A stretch of DNA of 64,000 nucleotides from Paramecium octaurelia (taxonomy: Eukaryota > Ciliophora > Oligohymenophorea > Peniculida > Parameciidae): assembly GCA_905182995.1 (NCBI GenBank), contig CAJJDP010000077.1, positions 211,657 to 275,656 of the forward strand, given 5' to 3'. The stretch's first letter is position 1; the number at the start of each line of letters is the position of its first letter. This document shows, one piece after another, positions 49,514 to 62,800 of the stretch. The notes beneath the pieces are model-generated. The model was not told where the DNA came from. It saw only the letters and a list, made by a program, of their open reading frames with translations, and did no database searches. A program made the position numbers and the translations under genes.

Positions 49514-49807
49514 ATGGATAACGAATTCGCCATTAAAATGAAGAATAATTTCTTCAGGTATCCAAAGTGGATAGATCAGTCTCCAATTCTATGTACAATT
49601 TCTCTTTTTTAAATTGATGTTGTTTATAATTCGATGAGAGATTATTACTCTGGCATCCAAAAAGTTCTCAAACCAATATCCTCAAAATTATTTAATCATT
49701 TGAAGATATGCAAAAGTCAACTCAAATATGAACAAGGCTTTTTTCTATATTTCTATTTATTTCTAGTAGCATTATTATTAGAGAAAAATTATAAATTAGG
49801 TTTATGA
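49514..49807 (+). CDS. Small hypothetical protein
   Basis: 97-residue frame, MDNEFAIKMKNNFFRYPKWI to TGA 49805-49807, with a plausible folded segment (LFQIDVVYNSMRDYYSGIQK). Coding-like sequence continues in another frame to about 50090 (MASLKIFTLLSKSSSPY), so a short intron near 49800 may extend it; several placements fit and none is decisive. Confidence 0.45.
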
Positions 49808-49852
49808 AAAATGGCTAGTTTAAAAATTTTTACACTGTTATCTAAATCTTCC

Positions 49853-50209
49853 TCACCCTACTAGACACTGCATTGTTAATACATTGACTTCTAGGTTTTA
49901 ATAGCAAGTATGAATTGGAGAAATTTTTAACATTTCCAGAATGCATATTCTAATATATATATATATTCTGATAATACTAATAATTTAATTCATAATCAAA
50001 ATTAAGTCCAACTTAGATCTTTTGGGTTGTGGTCTATATAAATGTGAAGATTTAATCATACATTCAACTTTTTTCCACTCTTTATGAACATCATTTTCAC
50101 CAGATAATTGATTAAAATAGTCTCTTACATCTTATTGGTTTGGATTAGTAACTCTTTTTAAAGGTCTTTAAACATGAAACACACTGTTGGGTGACATTCG
50201 CGTATTCAT
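49853..50209 (-). CDS. Small hypothetical basic protein
   Basis: Start ATG complementing 50207-50209. The first ~70 residues are clearly protein-like (MNTRMSPNSVFHVQRPLKRV, LSGENDVHKEWKKVECMIKS, LYRPQPKRSKLDL); the rest is Ile-rich and may be intron or 3' end. The unspliced frame stops at TGA complementing 49853-49855. A 28-nt GT...AG element with an AT-rich core lies at about 49950-49980. Converges on, and may overlap, the + gene. Confidence 0.45.
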
Positions 50210-51695
50210 TTTAAAATAAAAATTAATGAATTAAGTTGTAAATCGTCAACTTATAAAGCTAATTAATGTATTGAATAATTCCTAAATAAATGCTAAAAAA
50301 GAGCTAAAAGTGGTTTTTTAATTCATAAGTGATAAAATGTGGTTTGTTGTCATTCAAATGATGAAAATTAATATTTTTAATAGAAATTACTAAAATTTGA
50401 ATTTTTTCAAATTGCAAAAACTTCAATAATTACTTTAATCATACATGCATTAGTCTAAAGAGAAGATAGATAAAAAAAGAAAAAAAATAAAAAAAAATAT
50501 ATTATTAGAATTAGTTCTAATTAGAGAGGTTTGAAATAGCAGATATCTGAGGGTATTTAGAATCAAAATATAAAGGACTTATTTAAAAAAAAAAATATCA
50601 CTAAATTTAACCTAAAATTTCATTACGTGATTTAATTCTGAGAATAAAGGACCATCATGAATTGATCAAATTACATCAATAATGGGGATAGTGATTGAAA
50701 AACAAAACATCATTTTAGCGCTTATGAATTGGATAAATTCTATTAAATTTGAAAATATAAGACGAGTATAAAGCTCAATAAGTAGAAAGATTTTATTCAA
50801 AAATTTTAATAAACAAAATTCTTTCTTAAATTTAGAGATTAGTGAATCCTAAAACTTACTAATACTTTGCTACTTGGTTGTAATGAGTAGATCTAGATTA
50901 TGAGAGGAGAGAATATAAAACTTAATATTACTAATTAGCAAGCCTTAGTAAATGAAATTTAATTTATTGATATTATTAAACCTTTAGGGAATTGGCTTAA
51001 TTTTAAGAGAACTATACTTCAATAGGATATGAATCGAAAATGATTTCAGTTTTAAATGAAAAAGTAATTGCTGTGTGTTTAAACTCTTTAGGAATAAGTT
51101 TAATAGCTCTTATAAATTGAGATCATAAAGATATAAAATGAAAATAGTTGATCATATTATAAATTCAAATAATATGGGATGGGAGGATAAAATTAAGATG
51201 AAAAGATGTATTCTACACTAAATCAAAGTTAGAATAACTAAGCCAATAAGAGATATCAATTTATTGAAAAGTTTAGAGTTGATTAATTTTAGACAAGGTT
51301 GTATAATCTTTAATTGTTAATTAAATTCTATGCTTAAATTTTTTTATGAAATGCTATCTATATTAGAGTTAATAGTTGTTCCATTTTGATACACTGCTTA
51401 TCTTGGTGCTATTAAATATATCAGTTTGTGTTGAGGATGAGTATTACAATTTTCTATTTTTAGATTCTTAGTCTAAAATATTTAGGAAATCAAAATTATT
51501 GGTAATTTAGAAATAGAATATTGAAAATTAATATTGTAAACATCAACTTTATTATGATTGATTCACTCTTAAGTTTTTGATTTTTAATTCCTTATTTTTT
51601 TATGTTCATTTTTTTCTTTTATTAGCTCATAAATCTGTAATTTAGAAGAAGGATTAACTTAACCTTAATTGTTTTTTTTTTATCTAATAAGTATT
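50210..51695. other. Very AT-rich stretch without a confident gene
   Basis: Poly-A/AT runs (50470-50600) and scattered open fragments on the + strand, for example GYESKMISVLNEKVIAVCLN near 51020, which faintly recalls strands of the local WD40 family, and a 90-codon open piece ending near 51390. No start, intron set and stop could be assembled. It may hold a decayed gene. Confidence 0.4.
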
Positions 51696-52067
51696 TCAAA
51701 TTCTTTACTCTTAATTATTTTTTTCTACATATTTTATTAGACGTTTTTGAATTATGATTATTCTGTTATATAATTCAATCTATAATCTTTATAAAAGGAT
51801 GCGCTCAGAGGATCCTTTGATGTCCTTTTCTAATAATATCTAGATTTCAGCTTTTAAATCATTTAGTATCTTCAAACTAATTTGCTTATTAACTAACTTT
51901 TCTACTTTTTAACTTATTTCAAGAATCCTGAAAAGGACCTTTTATTTAAAAGAAGCTTAAATAGCATTATTAAGTTATTGTTAAGTTATTAAAATGATTT
52001 ATTAAAGATTTTCATTATTAGATAACACAAAATGACCAATTTGTTTAGGTGAATAAACTCCCTTCAT
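51696..52067 (-). CDS. Small coiled-coil protein
   Basis: Uninterrupted 123-residue frame from ATG complementing 52065-52067 (MKGVYSPKQIGHFVLSNNEN) to TGA complementing 51696-51698. Strong amphipathic helices (VEKLVNKQISLKILNDLKAE, ILLEKDIKGSSERILLQRLQ). A GTAGAA...GTAAAG 26-nt element near 51700-51730 would, if spliced, open a longer frame, so the true C-terminus is uncertain. Family unknown. Confidence 0.5.
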
Positions 52068-52651
52068 TTAATTTAATTAATCAAATAATTTGAAAATTAT
52101 ATACAAACATAGAAGGTAATCTAAACTTCCAGTTACAAATTAAAATATATCTTTTGGTTTGAACATTTCTGAGTACAATTTTGTAAAAAAAAGAAATATT
52201 ATAAAATAAAATTCATTATATTTTCTTTATTATCACTATTAAAACTATGAGTTAAGATAATTTATTTTTCTAAAAGATATATGTTCAAGAGGATGAAGCT
52301 TCATTATATTGAATTCACCTAATATCGTTTTAAATGGATTTTAGCAATAATTTAAGAAAATTTAACCTCATGAAAGATGAAGAGTTGAATAACTCCTGAA
52401 GATTTAATCATATATGTGGAATTTCTGGCAATATAATTTTGAGTTAATCATACGAGTGCAACTACATACAATCTGGTATATCACTACTATTTTCATCATT
52501 TATAAATTCTTATTACTTTATGAGTAACATAAATTAAGATGCTTGAATACAACCATGTTGCTCGCTTTTCGCTCATAAAAATAATCAAATTTCTTCTTTA
52601 GCAATAAACCTAATAATTATGTTAAAAAACATATAAAATTATAAAGATTAA
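52068..52651. other. Intergenic, AT-rich
   Basis: Upstream region of the small coiled-coil gene and 3' flank of the CELF-like gene. No open frame with protein-like composition and no RNA gene were seen. Confidence 0.5.
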
Positions 52652-53910
52652 TCACAAATCAAATGGATCAAATTATACTTATTAAATACTTGGCAACCAT
52701 TAGTATTAAAGTGGTTAACAAGGAGTTCCATCACCTTGTTTGAATGTAACAGATAACTTTTTCTTGTCTTGTATATTTTTTCAATTTACCTATTAAATGT
52801 CCATCCATAGCTTCTTTTGCTTTTTATGCACTTTCTTATTTGTCAAAGCTCACGAACCCAAATCCTTTACTCTTACCAGTTTTTGGATCAGTCATCACTC
52901 TTGCTGAAATCACATTGCCATATGATGAAAATAGATCCATAAGATCGGAATCCTTATGTTCATTTGGTAAATGAAAAACAAATAGATTTGCTCCAGGAGG
53001 CCCTGTTTTCTTTGAGTTGAATGTTGCCAAATCATTTAAATATTTTTCTTTAGTAATTATCTCTTTACTACCATCTGGAGAATAAATAATTGAACCAAAA
53101 CTCACACTATGAACATAAATATGAATTGGAACCTTCTCACTATTTCTCCAGTTTCCCAATGAATATATATTGGTTTCTTCTTCTGATCTAACCATCTTGT
53201 ATACGATTTAGTCTACAATTTATAATATCATATACTATGTCTCTAATAGGATCTCCTTCTTCATTAGCAGGAGTTTCAGGGTATTATGATTTCGCAATAG
53301 TTGCAGGTTAACCCAAAAATCTAACATCCAAAGGACGATCACTTAATTTATAACATTAATTTAGTACCCTAACTAATTCTTATTATGATTATTTTTTATT
53401 GCTAATAAGCAGCTTTCCTTAAAAGTATAAGATACTATGGCACTAATTGAGGATTATCCTTAATTCTAGATCTAAACATCGGTAACTTGGCCATATTTCA
53501 TAAATATTTCTTTGATCATAGCTTCTTCACAGTCTTTCTATAAGCCATCAATTTATATTTTAGGAGATGTTTCCTCTGCTACTCCTAACCTTTCTTTTTC
53601 ACCTTCAGCCCATTTAAGCACTAGAGGTTGCATTCCATCCACAGCCACCTCCTTTAATTATTTTGTGGCTTTTTCTCCCTCTTACATTTTATTGAATTTG
53701 ACAATTGCTACTCCTTTAGATTTGGCTTGATATTAGATTATATTTAATACGATCATCTTTTTTAAGCATCTACACATCAGACACCGTATATCCTTAGCTT
53801 GAAAGAAAATTTTTCAATTTTATTTCATCCCATGCTGCTGGAATCTAAGAAATCTATAATTTAAGATAAAGTGGCTATTCTGTTGAAATAAAGGTAGGGA
53901 CATAAGACAT
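52652..53910 (-). CDS. CELF/Bruno-like RNA-binding protein
   Basis: Start ATG complementing 53908-53910 ([20 protein letters not shown]). Three RRM-like units are seen: a weak first one, a second ([20 protein letters not shown] ... [20 protein letters not shown]), and a canonical third ([20 protein letters not shown] with RNP2, then [13 protein letters not shown] with RNP1). The GP.GANLF..HLP motif is the hallmark of the CELF third RRM, which controls mRNA splicing, decay and translation. A Trp-containing segment between ([18 protein letters not shown]) looks like a WW-type insert. Introns of 25, 26, 23, 26 and 22 nt are needed. It ends WLPSIQQVQFDPFDL at TGA complementing 52652-52654. The 5' half is duplicated across the N at 54756. 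Confidence 0.8.
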
Positions 53911-54755
53911 CGAATTGAATAAATAATTTTAAATAATTGGATTAAGAAAAATATTTGAAGAAATAGAAGCTATTATTAAAGATTTCCAAGAGAATTTCGA
54001 TTTAAGGAATGCAAAAATAGAGATGGCATATCGCTCACAATAATTATAATTATGTTTTGAATATATTTTTCCAAGTCTCATTTACCTAAATATACATATT
54101 TGATTATACTTGCATATATTACATACCACTTAAATATTTGTAAATAATATGGAAATGGAAAAATTTCAAGTTAAGACTTTATTTTTGATACTTTCAGATA
54201 GCTCTTGCCTTAGCTGATGCTATTATTTATAAATATGAAGACTTTCCTACATATGAAAGCTGCTGGAGAAGACTCGAATGAAATGAGTTAAATTCACCTA
54301 ATTTAATTTGAGAGTATCTAATAACTGTGTAAATGATATTAAGGTACTATTTAAGGAAAATCAAAGGAAAAGTAATGTGAATTACATTTCAAATATTTAT
54401 CTGTTAGCATTCTCAGTTACTGAATATATAACTTATGCACTTTTTTTATATCAATGCGCATGAACTGTCATAGAATAAACTTTTTGGAATAGCAATTGTT
54501 ATAAAATAAATAAAATGATAATTGTAGTAGAGTCTAACCAATCTTTTTGTTCTATTTTAATCAATTATTATAAAAGAAACTTTAATAAATATCTATCTTG
54601 ATTAATATTTTTCTTTACTATTCATTTCTTCTCTATATACTACACTTACTGATTTGCAAAGAATTTTTAATTTTAATATTTATCATTTTTATTTAACCCT
54701 TTTCAGGGAATAATACACATATAACTCATATTTATTTCGTTCAAACCAATTTATA
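53911..54755. other. Upstream region of the CELF-like gene
   Basis: AT-rich, repeated at 55369-56213. A short + frame near 54150 (MEMEKFQ, a 28-nt intron-like element, then IALALADAIIYKYEDFPTYE) could be a tiny gene or the start of one, but it stops after about 35 codons. Otherwise nothing seen. Confidence 0.4.
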
Positions 54756-54756
54756 N

Positions 54757-55368
54757 AGTTGCAGGTTAACCCAAAAATCTAACATCCAAAGGACGATCAC
54801 TTAATTTATAACATTAATTTAGTACCCTAACTAATTCTTATTATGATTATTTTTTATTGCTAATAAGCAGCTTTCCTTAAAAGTATAAGATACTATGGCA
54901 CTAATTGAGGATTATCCTTAATTCTAGATCTAAACATCGGTAACTTGGCCATATTTCATAAATATTTCTTTGATCATAGCTTCTTCACAGTCTTTCTATA
55001 AGCCATCAATTTATATTTTAGGAGATGTTTCCTCTGCTACTCCTAACCTTTCTTTTTCACCTTCAGCCCATTTAAGCACTAGAGGTTGCATTCCATCCAC
55101 AGCCACCTCCTTTAATTATTTTGTGGCTTTTTCTCCCTCTTACATTTTATTGAATTTGACAATTGCTACTCCTTTAGATTTGGCTTGATATTAGATTATA
55201 TTTAATACGATCATCTTTTTTAAGCATCTACACATCAGACACCGTATATCCTTAGCTTGAAAGAAAATTTTTCAATTTTATTTCATCCCATGCTGCTGGA
55301 ATCTAAGAAATCTATAATTTAAGATAAAGTGGCTATTCTGTTGAAATAAAGGTAGGGACATAAGACAT
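54757..55368 (-). pseudogene. Duplicated 5' fragment of the CELF-like gene (assembly artefact)
   Basis: Second copy of the first ~600 bp of the CELF-like gene, starting at ATG complementing 55366-55368 and cut at the N at 54756. It lacks the third RRM and should not be counted as a gene. Confidence 0.8.
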
Positions 55369-56214
55369 CGAATTGAATAAATAATTTTAAATAATTGGAT
55401 TAAGAAAAATATTTGAAGAAATAGAAGCTATTATTAAAGATTTCCAAGAGAATTTCGATTTAAGGAATGCAAAAATAGAGATGGCATATCGCTCACAATA
55501 ATTATAATTATGTTTTGAATATATTTTTCCAAGTCTCATTTACCTAAATATACATATTTGATTATACTTGCATATATTACATACCACTTAAATATTTGTA
55601 AATAATATGGAAATGGAAAAATTTCAAGTTAAGACTTTATTTTTGATACTTTCAGATAGCTCTTGCCTTAGCTGATGCTATTATTTATAAATATGAAGAC
55701 TTTCCTACATATGAAAGCTGCTGGAGAAGACTCGAATGAAATGAGTTAAATTCACCTAATTTAATTTGAGAGTATCTAATAACTGTGTAAATGATATTAA
55801 GGTACTATTTAAGGAAAATCAAAGGAAAAGTAATGTGAATTACATTTCAAATATTTATCTGTTAGCATTCTCAGTTACTGAATATATAACTTATGCACTT
55901 TTTTTATATCAATGCGCATGAACTGTCATAGAATAAACTTTTTGGAATAGCAATTGTTATAAAATAAATAAAATGATAATTGTAGTAGAGTCTAACCAAT
56001 CTTTTTGTTCTATTTTAATCAATTATTATAAAAGAAACTTTAATAAATATCTATCTTGATTAATATTTTTCTTTACTATTCATTTCTTCTCTATATACTA
56101 CACTTACTGATTTGCAAAGAATTTTTAATTTTAATATTTATCATTTTTATTTAACCCTTTTCAGGGAATAATACACATATAACTCATATTTATTTCGTTC
56201 AAACCAATTTATAA

Positions 56215-58673
56215 AATAAATAAATAAATAAAATAGTAAATAGATTTGAAGATATTGGCTATTCTAAGGTGAGTCAATTTTGATAATAAATTCTTCCTTT
56301 GGGGTTATAAGGATTTATATCAAGAATTCTTCTTTGGAGAGCTTAGAAAACATAATTCTTCATCCTTTAAGATTTTATTTTCTTTAATATTCTATACAAC
56401 CAATCTCTATCAATTTTATTATAAGCAATAGAAAAATAAATAAGTTTGCTGCTTGTCCCTCTTAAGTCTTTGTATTTTTTATTTATGTCAAAAAGGATAA
56501 GAATATTTATTTAAGTTCTATAACCCTTTACAAGCCAATTTGCTCTTTCAAAATTCCATTCTGGGGGAAATTTTGATAATTATTCATAAAACCGAAGTTC
56601 AATAATTTAAAAAGTAGACTTAGTATTACAAGGGGTTGAAATTATTTTATACTTTATTAATAGGGATTAATCTCATCCATCCAATTTTCTTATTACATAT
56701 GACTGTCTGATAATAATTTCCGATTGCAATTTTTCACAAATTTATATGTTATACAATCATATGAAATCGCTTTATAAGAAAGACTCATTTTTTATAAATT
56801 ATTTATTCCTTATTTACCAAATTTATTTTGAGAAGGTATATGTAATGGCTAAAATAAGACTGAATTTGATCAGCAATCTAATTAATCAAAACAATTCTTA
56901 TATATATCCTATCCGACACAGATGTTTTAGTTATCATTATAAAATACAATTAAATATACCTCCTTCTCTTTTACTTTTATTAATAACTTCAAAATTCCTT
57001 TTTATCAGCTTGGAATAGTTTTTTCTCTTATCTCCAAATTATAGTTCTTTAAAGTTAGATTTCTCATTTTTATCTTACTTTTAGTTCATATTTATTGTTT
57101 TTAAATCTAGTTCTTTGTATCTATAGTAAAAATTCCTAAAATCATATGAATTTAACAGTCTATTGCATTCGGTTATTGCTAATTATTCTTTATTCTTAAA
57201 ATTCATTTTTCCTAATGCAATCTTCATTTATATATGTATTTATAACTTTATTGTAATTAAGACATGATCAGAGATTTTGGCCCATAACAAAAATTTATTA
57301 CTATCCATCTGTATTAATTAATAAGTGATCTGTTATCGAAGTAACTTATTGACCGAAAATTGTTATTTTAAAAGTTTTCTTCCTTATATCAGATAATTTA
57401 ACATAGGCGAAGAGCTATTTTAATAGTTAAAATCCCCACACAGNAATAAATAAATAAATAAAATAGTAAATAGATTTGAAGATATTGGCTATTCTAAGGT
57501 GAGTCAATTTTGATAATAAATTCTTCCTTTGGGGTTATAAGGATTTATATCAAGAATTCTTCTTTGGAGAGCTTAGAAAACATAATTCTTCATCCTTTAA
57601 GATTTTATTTTCTTTAATATTCTATACAACCAATCTCTATCAATTTTATTATAAGCAATAGAAAAATAAATAAGTTTGCTGCTTGTCCCTCTTAAGTCTT
57701 TGTATTTTTTATTTATGTCAAAAAGGATAAGAATATTTATTTAAGTTCTATAACCCTTTACAAGCCAATTTGCTCTTTCAAAATTCCATTCTGGGGGAAA
57801 TTTTGATAATTATTCATAAAACCGAAGTTCAATAATTTAAAAAGTAGACTTAGTATTACAAGGGGTTGAAATTATTTTATACTTTATTAATAGGGATTAA
57901 TCTCATCCATCCAATTTTCTTATTACATATGACTGTCTGATAATAATTTCCGATTGCAATTTTTCACAAATTTATATGTTATACAATCATATGAAATCGC
58001 TTTATAAGAAAGACTCATTTTTTATAAATTATTTATTCCTTATTTACCAAATTTATTTTGAGAAGGTATATGTAATGGCTAAAATAAGACTGAATTTGAT
58101 CAGCAATCTAATTAATCAAAACAATTCTTATATATATCCTATCCGACACAGATGTTTTAGTTATCATTATAAAATACAATTAAATATACCTCCTTCTCTT
58201 TTACTTTTATTAATAACTTCAAAATTCCTTTTTATCAGCTTGGAATAGTTTTTTCTCTTATCTCCAAATTATAGTTCTTTAAAGTTAGATTTCTCATTTT
58301 TATCTTACTTTTAGTTCATATTTATTGTTTTTAAATCTAGTTCTTTGTATCTATAGTAAAAATTCCTAAAATCATATGAATTTAACAGTCTATTGCATTC
58401 GGTTATTGCTAATTATTCTTTATTCTTAAAATTCATTTTTCCTAATGCAATCTTCATTTATATATGTATTTATAACTTTATTGTAATTAAGACATGATCA
58501 GAGATTTTGGCCCATAACAAAAATTTATTACTATCCATCTGTATTAATTAATAAGTGATCTGTTATCGAAGTAACTTATTGACCGAAAATTGTTATTTTA
58601 AAAGTTTTCTTCCTTATATCAGATAATTTAACATAGGCGAAGAGCTATTTTAATAGTTAAAATCCCCACACAG
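56215..58673. repeat. Direct duplication of 1,229 bp around a single N (assembly overlap)
   Basis: 56215-57443 and 57445-58673 appear identical (offset 1,230) with one N at 57444. The left end of each copy is an (AAAT)n run, which could have stopped assembly. The copies carry LINE reverse-transcriptase sequence. The right flank (58674 on) continues the LINE endonuclease, so the right copy is the one joined to its true neighbour. Confidence 0.9.
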
Positions 58674-59075
58674 TATGAGTATGAGGGATTGATTTGTATT
58701 CATTTAACTCAATATTTATAATAAATTCATTAAATAAACTTTTGAGAGTGTTATTAAAATAAACTTTAATGATTATTAAATCTGCAAATTAGTTAACTGC
58801 TCTTATTACCAAAATACCCAAAGGTATCCTCATTAATAAATACATTTGATATATCTAAAGAGTTAAAATCTCTATGTATACCTGTATTAATGCCACCAAA
58901 ATGTGAAGAACCAGTTCTCTTATAATAATTATTATAATTAATTGAATCTTTAAATTAAGTATTACTTGCTCCTTATAAGGATATTATATGAGCGTTTTAT
59001 TATTTTATGAAAAAGCGAGTTTCAGTTCTTAAACAACTTATATTCCACATTATAATATTATTGTAAATTTCTTAT
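56215..59075 (-). mobile_element. Decayed non-LTR (LINE) retrotransposon
   Basis: Minus strand, 5' end near 59075. APE-type endonuclease: MWNISCLRTETRF and IISLQGASNTQF (usual catalytic Glu of the LQE motif replaced by Gly) in 58737-59050, a GDFN motif (LCGDFNYQNSSSP) near 58660, and SDH (WAKISDHVLITIKL) near 58500 and again at 57270 in the duplicate. A pre-RT region follows (NFYYRYKELDLKT, GDKRKNYSKLIKRN), then reverse transcriptase fingers/palm (RLIPINK, ELRFYEQLSKFPPEW, GYRTQINILILFD, SKLIYFSIAYNKIDRDWLYR). Several frame changes and internal TGAs show decay, and the YADD box is not reached before the (AAAT)n run. Copies 56215-57443 and 57445-58673 are one locus assembled twice. Confidence 0.75.
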
Positions 59076-59878
59076 GTGAGTTATTCGTGGAAGGTTAAAA
59101 TTTATGTTTGATACACTTAATTTTCGTTGTTAAGTAATAACAAAGCTTTTTCTATCTCATGCCTACTAGATACCTAATATTTATGATATAATATTATAAA
59201 TAGATTTACCTAAATCCTTATAAATTCTTCTATCTCTCTCATGCTCAATCTCTTTTTTCAATAAATTCATTTTAGATTATTCCCTCATTTTTTAAGAACT
59301 ATTAATTGAATTGTTCAATTTTTAATTACAGTTTTTATAATATCAACCATCCAATGCGTTAGGACTGTCTGAATGAGATAATCATTGATATTTTGCTAAA
59401 TGATGTAAATTTACCATAGATTAAATTATTGGATTGGATTGGTGGCGAATTCTGAGTTGAATTAGTTTACATAAAAATATTATAATGATTTTAATATTTA
59501 ATGAAAAATAATTATATATATATATAAAAATAAAACTTAAATGATTTACATAGTAGCCAAAAAATTCTCTCTTAAACTGGTTTATTCTTATAATTATTAT
59601 ATTCAATGTAATACCAAAATATTATCCTTTTTAAATTAATGAAATTATGAATAGACTTTATTTAATAGCTGGTCGCTAATCACATTTCTTGATGTAAATA
59701 AGAATTTTGATGTTACAGATTTTGGATTCTCATTAAAAGTTGTGCAATATTTCAAATATTCAATATGCTATAGATTTTATTCTGGAATAAAAAAGTCAGT
59801 TAATTTAATCAATTAAATTTTAATATGGAAATATTACATGAGGATATCTTTATTTTTATTATATAATTTATTTAATTC
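59076..59878. other. Intergenic, AT-rich
   Basis: Between the LINE 5' end and the next gene. It contains an alternating AT run near 59515-59527 and short Ile/Asn-rich frames that look random. No promoter element or RNA gene could be supported. Confidence 0.5.
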
Positions 59879-62800
59879 ATGGATCAATAGCAAGATTTAA
59901 AGGAATTAATTTAGCTGTATAATAGCGCTGCTTAACTGAAGCGGAAAGCAGAAAAAAAATTAATCCGATTCACTGATTGTTTAACAGAGGAGGATAAAAT
60001 TACATGCGGTATTGACTTAATAGATGAAATTAATACAATCAGATAAAAAATAAAACAGGAAAGGAGAGAGAAAGCTGATAATAGCGTGAGAAATTCTTAC
60101 ATATCGCTTTAAAATTCAATGTCTGAAAATAATCTTACTCTTAGAAAATAACTAAATGAAAAATCAATGAGTAGTTTTTATTGTTATAATTATAAGTGCT
60201 TGAGTAAGAAAAAATAAATTTTAGAGAATAAATTGAAGCATCTTAATCTTAATTGAACAAGCTTAAGTCTGAGTTAGAGATCTTGAGAGACAGTAATTAA
60301 TTACTTTATAATTTCAGGTAATTTAGATGAGATCAATTAATTAACCTTGAAAAACCAGCAATTAGATGAGATAATCAATTAATTAAATAAGGAACTTATC
60401 GTAACTTAGAACTGTATTTCTTATGATAATTTCTTAGAATTGTAAATATATAAGGATGAAGAAGAAAGGAAAAAATAGTTTTACTCCTTAATAGAAAACC
60501 TTAAAACTGGTATTTTATCAAAATTGATAGATAGCAATTATAAATAATTATGATAATATCACACCAACACCACTTAAGGATGCAGCAACACCAAATGAGA
60601 AGTCCAATAAATGTTAAAAATTAGAAGAAGATAAACCATTAAACTAAGAGAATTTGATTTAAAATAAAATGAAATAGCTTTATCAGATTTTCAGTGATAA
60701 ATAAAAATCTTTGCATTAACAGGCTGAAGAATAATTTGCTTAAATTGAAAATGGTATAACAAATATGGAAGAATTTCTTTAAAGAATTATTGATTAAGAA
60801 GAAACACTTAAAGAAAAAAACAAATTTCACAGTTTAGGAACAAGTTAAGACCTAACACATCATTAATATTTTGAAGATAATGAATAATAATAATTGTAAA
60901 ATTAGCTAGGATAATAAATATTAAGTATATAAAATCTATATATATAAGATTTTAAATAAAATTTATAAGAATTGAAGGAAGCAAATCGTATGCTGCGAAA
61001 AAATCACAAATAAAACTAAAAAAGAATTACTACTCCTTTAGTTTGTATGAATATTTTAATTAATTATAGAACTGGGATAAAATTTTGAAACCTTGGCTGA
61101 CCAACTACAATAGATTTATGAGAAGAGAGATGAACATGAAGAAGGTTTATAAGCCCAGATCGACTTTTTAGGTAATAATACTTATATTGTTTAGATAATG
61201 TGGTCGATCAAATAAAGATTTAAAAAAAAAAACCTTTAATTGATGATGATAAAGAAAATGTTTATAACTTTAATAATAATAATATTATGAACGATGAATT
61301 TAATTAAGATTAAATTACAAATTAAGATGAAATTTTGCTTTGCCAAAAAGATATAAAATAATTTAGTGAACAAAATTAAGATTAAAAAGTCGAAATTAGT
61401 GAAGAAAATAAAATAATATTAGTTCTAAATTAATAAGTCTTAGATTTAGAATAAAAAAATTTTAATTTGAAAATTGATATTGAAAGCAAAAACTTATAAT
61501 TAGAAAAATACAAAGAGGAAATAAGATAACTCTCAAATTAAATATAAGATTAAGATGTAGTAAATTCAATATAAAATGATGAAATCAGATAGAAGGATAA
61601 TCAGCTAATTGTGTTACAAGATAGATTATAACAAATCGAAGAAATGAGAACTTAATAAGATTCTAAATCTTTGTAAGAATTTTAAAAATATATTCACGAG
61701 TTGGAAGAACTGAATTAAGAATTGCTTAAAGAAATAGAATAATTGAAGTAGAGTATAGAAGAACTTTAAAATGAGATTTAGGATAAAAATGAGGAGATAT
61801 CAATCGAAAAAAACAGCAATTCTGAGTAGATTATTGAAGAAGATAGCTCATAAATTAAGGCAACAATTGCTAGGAATGAGATTTATTAAAGAAATTAGGA
61901 AAATTAAGATGCAAATATATCAAACTTTGATAAATAATAAAATAGTAAATAAGATTAAGAAAAAATGACTAATTAATTAGATAATTTATCATCTGAGAAA
62001 ATATAAATATAATAAAATAAAACAGATTTAGAATAAAATACCAATTAATTCAATTTGGAATTAGAAAAATTATCATTAGATTAATAAAGGTTTTAATTAA
62101 ATAAACCTAATTTAAAATAAAGTCTCAATGAATTGAATGAATAATTAGAAAACTTAACATCAGATTAATAAGAATTATAATAGATTGAACGAGATTTCTA
62201 TTAAAAGAAAAATTAATTAAATTAGTAACTAGATAACTTGCAATCAAGTTAATTAGTATAATAATAAACTAAAACGGATATAGAAGAAAATATTCATTCA
62301 TTAGATGATAAAATAGATAATTTATCTTCAGATAAATAAGAAGTATAGTTGATTAAATCAGATTTAGAATAAAACACCAATTAATTGGATGATTAGTTAG
62401 AAAATATATCATTAGAATAATTCCAATTATAATAAATTAAACCAGATTTCTAATAAAATATATAATAAATAAATGAGTTGTTAGATGACTTATAATCAGG
62501 TTAACTAGAAATATAAGAAAATAAAACAGATATAGCTCTAGGAATAAATTCAATGGAGTGGTATTAAGAAAAAAAAGAAACAGATAAAAAAGAAAAAATC
62601 CAAAATGCAAGTGAGTTTAACCAAAAATTACTGAATGTGGAATCTGAAAAATAAGATTTTACATAAATTAGATCTGAAGAAGATTAAAGCAACAAGTAAT
62701 TGAATGAAAAAGTACAAATTATAGAATCAGATAAATAATAATAAGATCAAAACATCAATTAATTGAATGAGAAAGTATAAAACCTGGAATCAGATAAATA

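Larger units (their letters stand above)
53299..56213. repeat. Direct duplication of 1,457 bp around a single N (assembly overlap)
   Basis: 53299-54755 and 54757-56213 appear identical (offset 1,458) with one N at 54756; ends and internal open frames match. The copy contains the 5' half of the CELF-like gene and its upstream region. Most simply two contig ends joined without merging. Confidence 0.9.

Noticed and set aside
51795..51819. Short inverted repeat (AAAGGAT ... ATCCTTT) as a terminator hairpin.
   Set aside because: It lies inside the coding frame of the small coiled-coil gene (-), and 7-bp arms are expected by chance.
56746..57018. A 90-codon + frame (also at 57976-58248) as a membrane-protein gene.
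   Set aside because: It is antisense to the LINE pre-RT region, and its Phe/Ile/Leu-rich composition is what the complement of Lys/Asn-rich coding gives.
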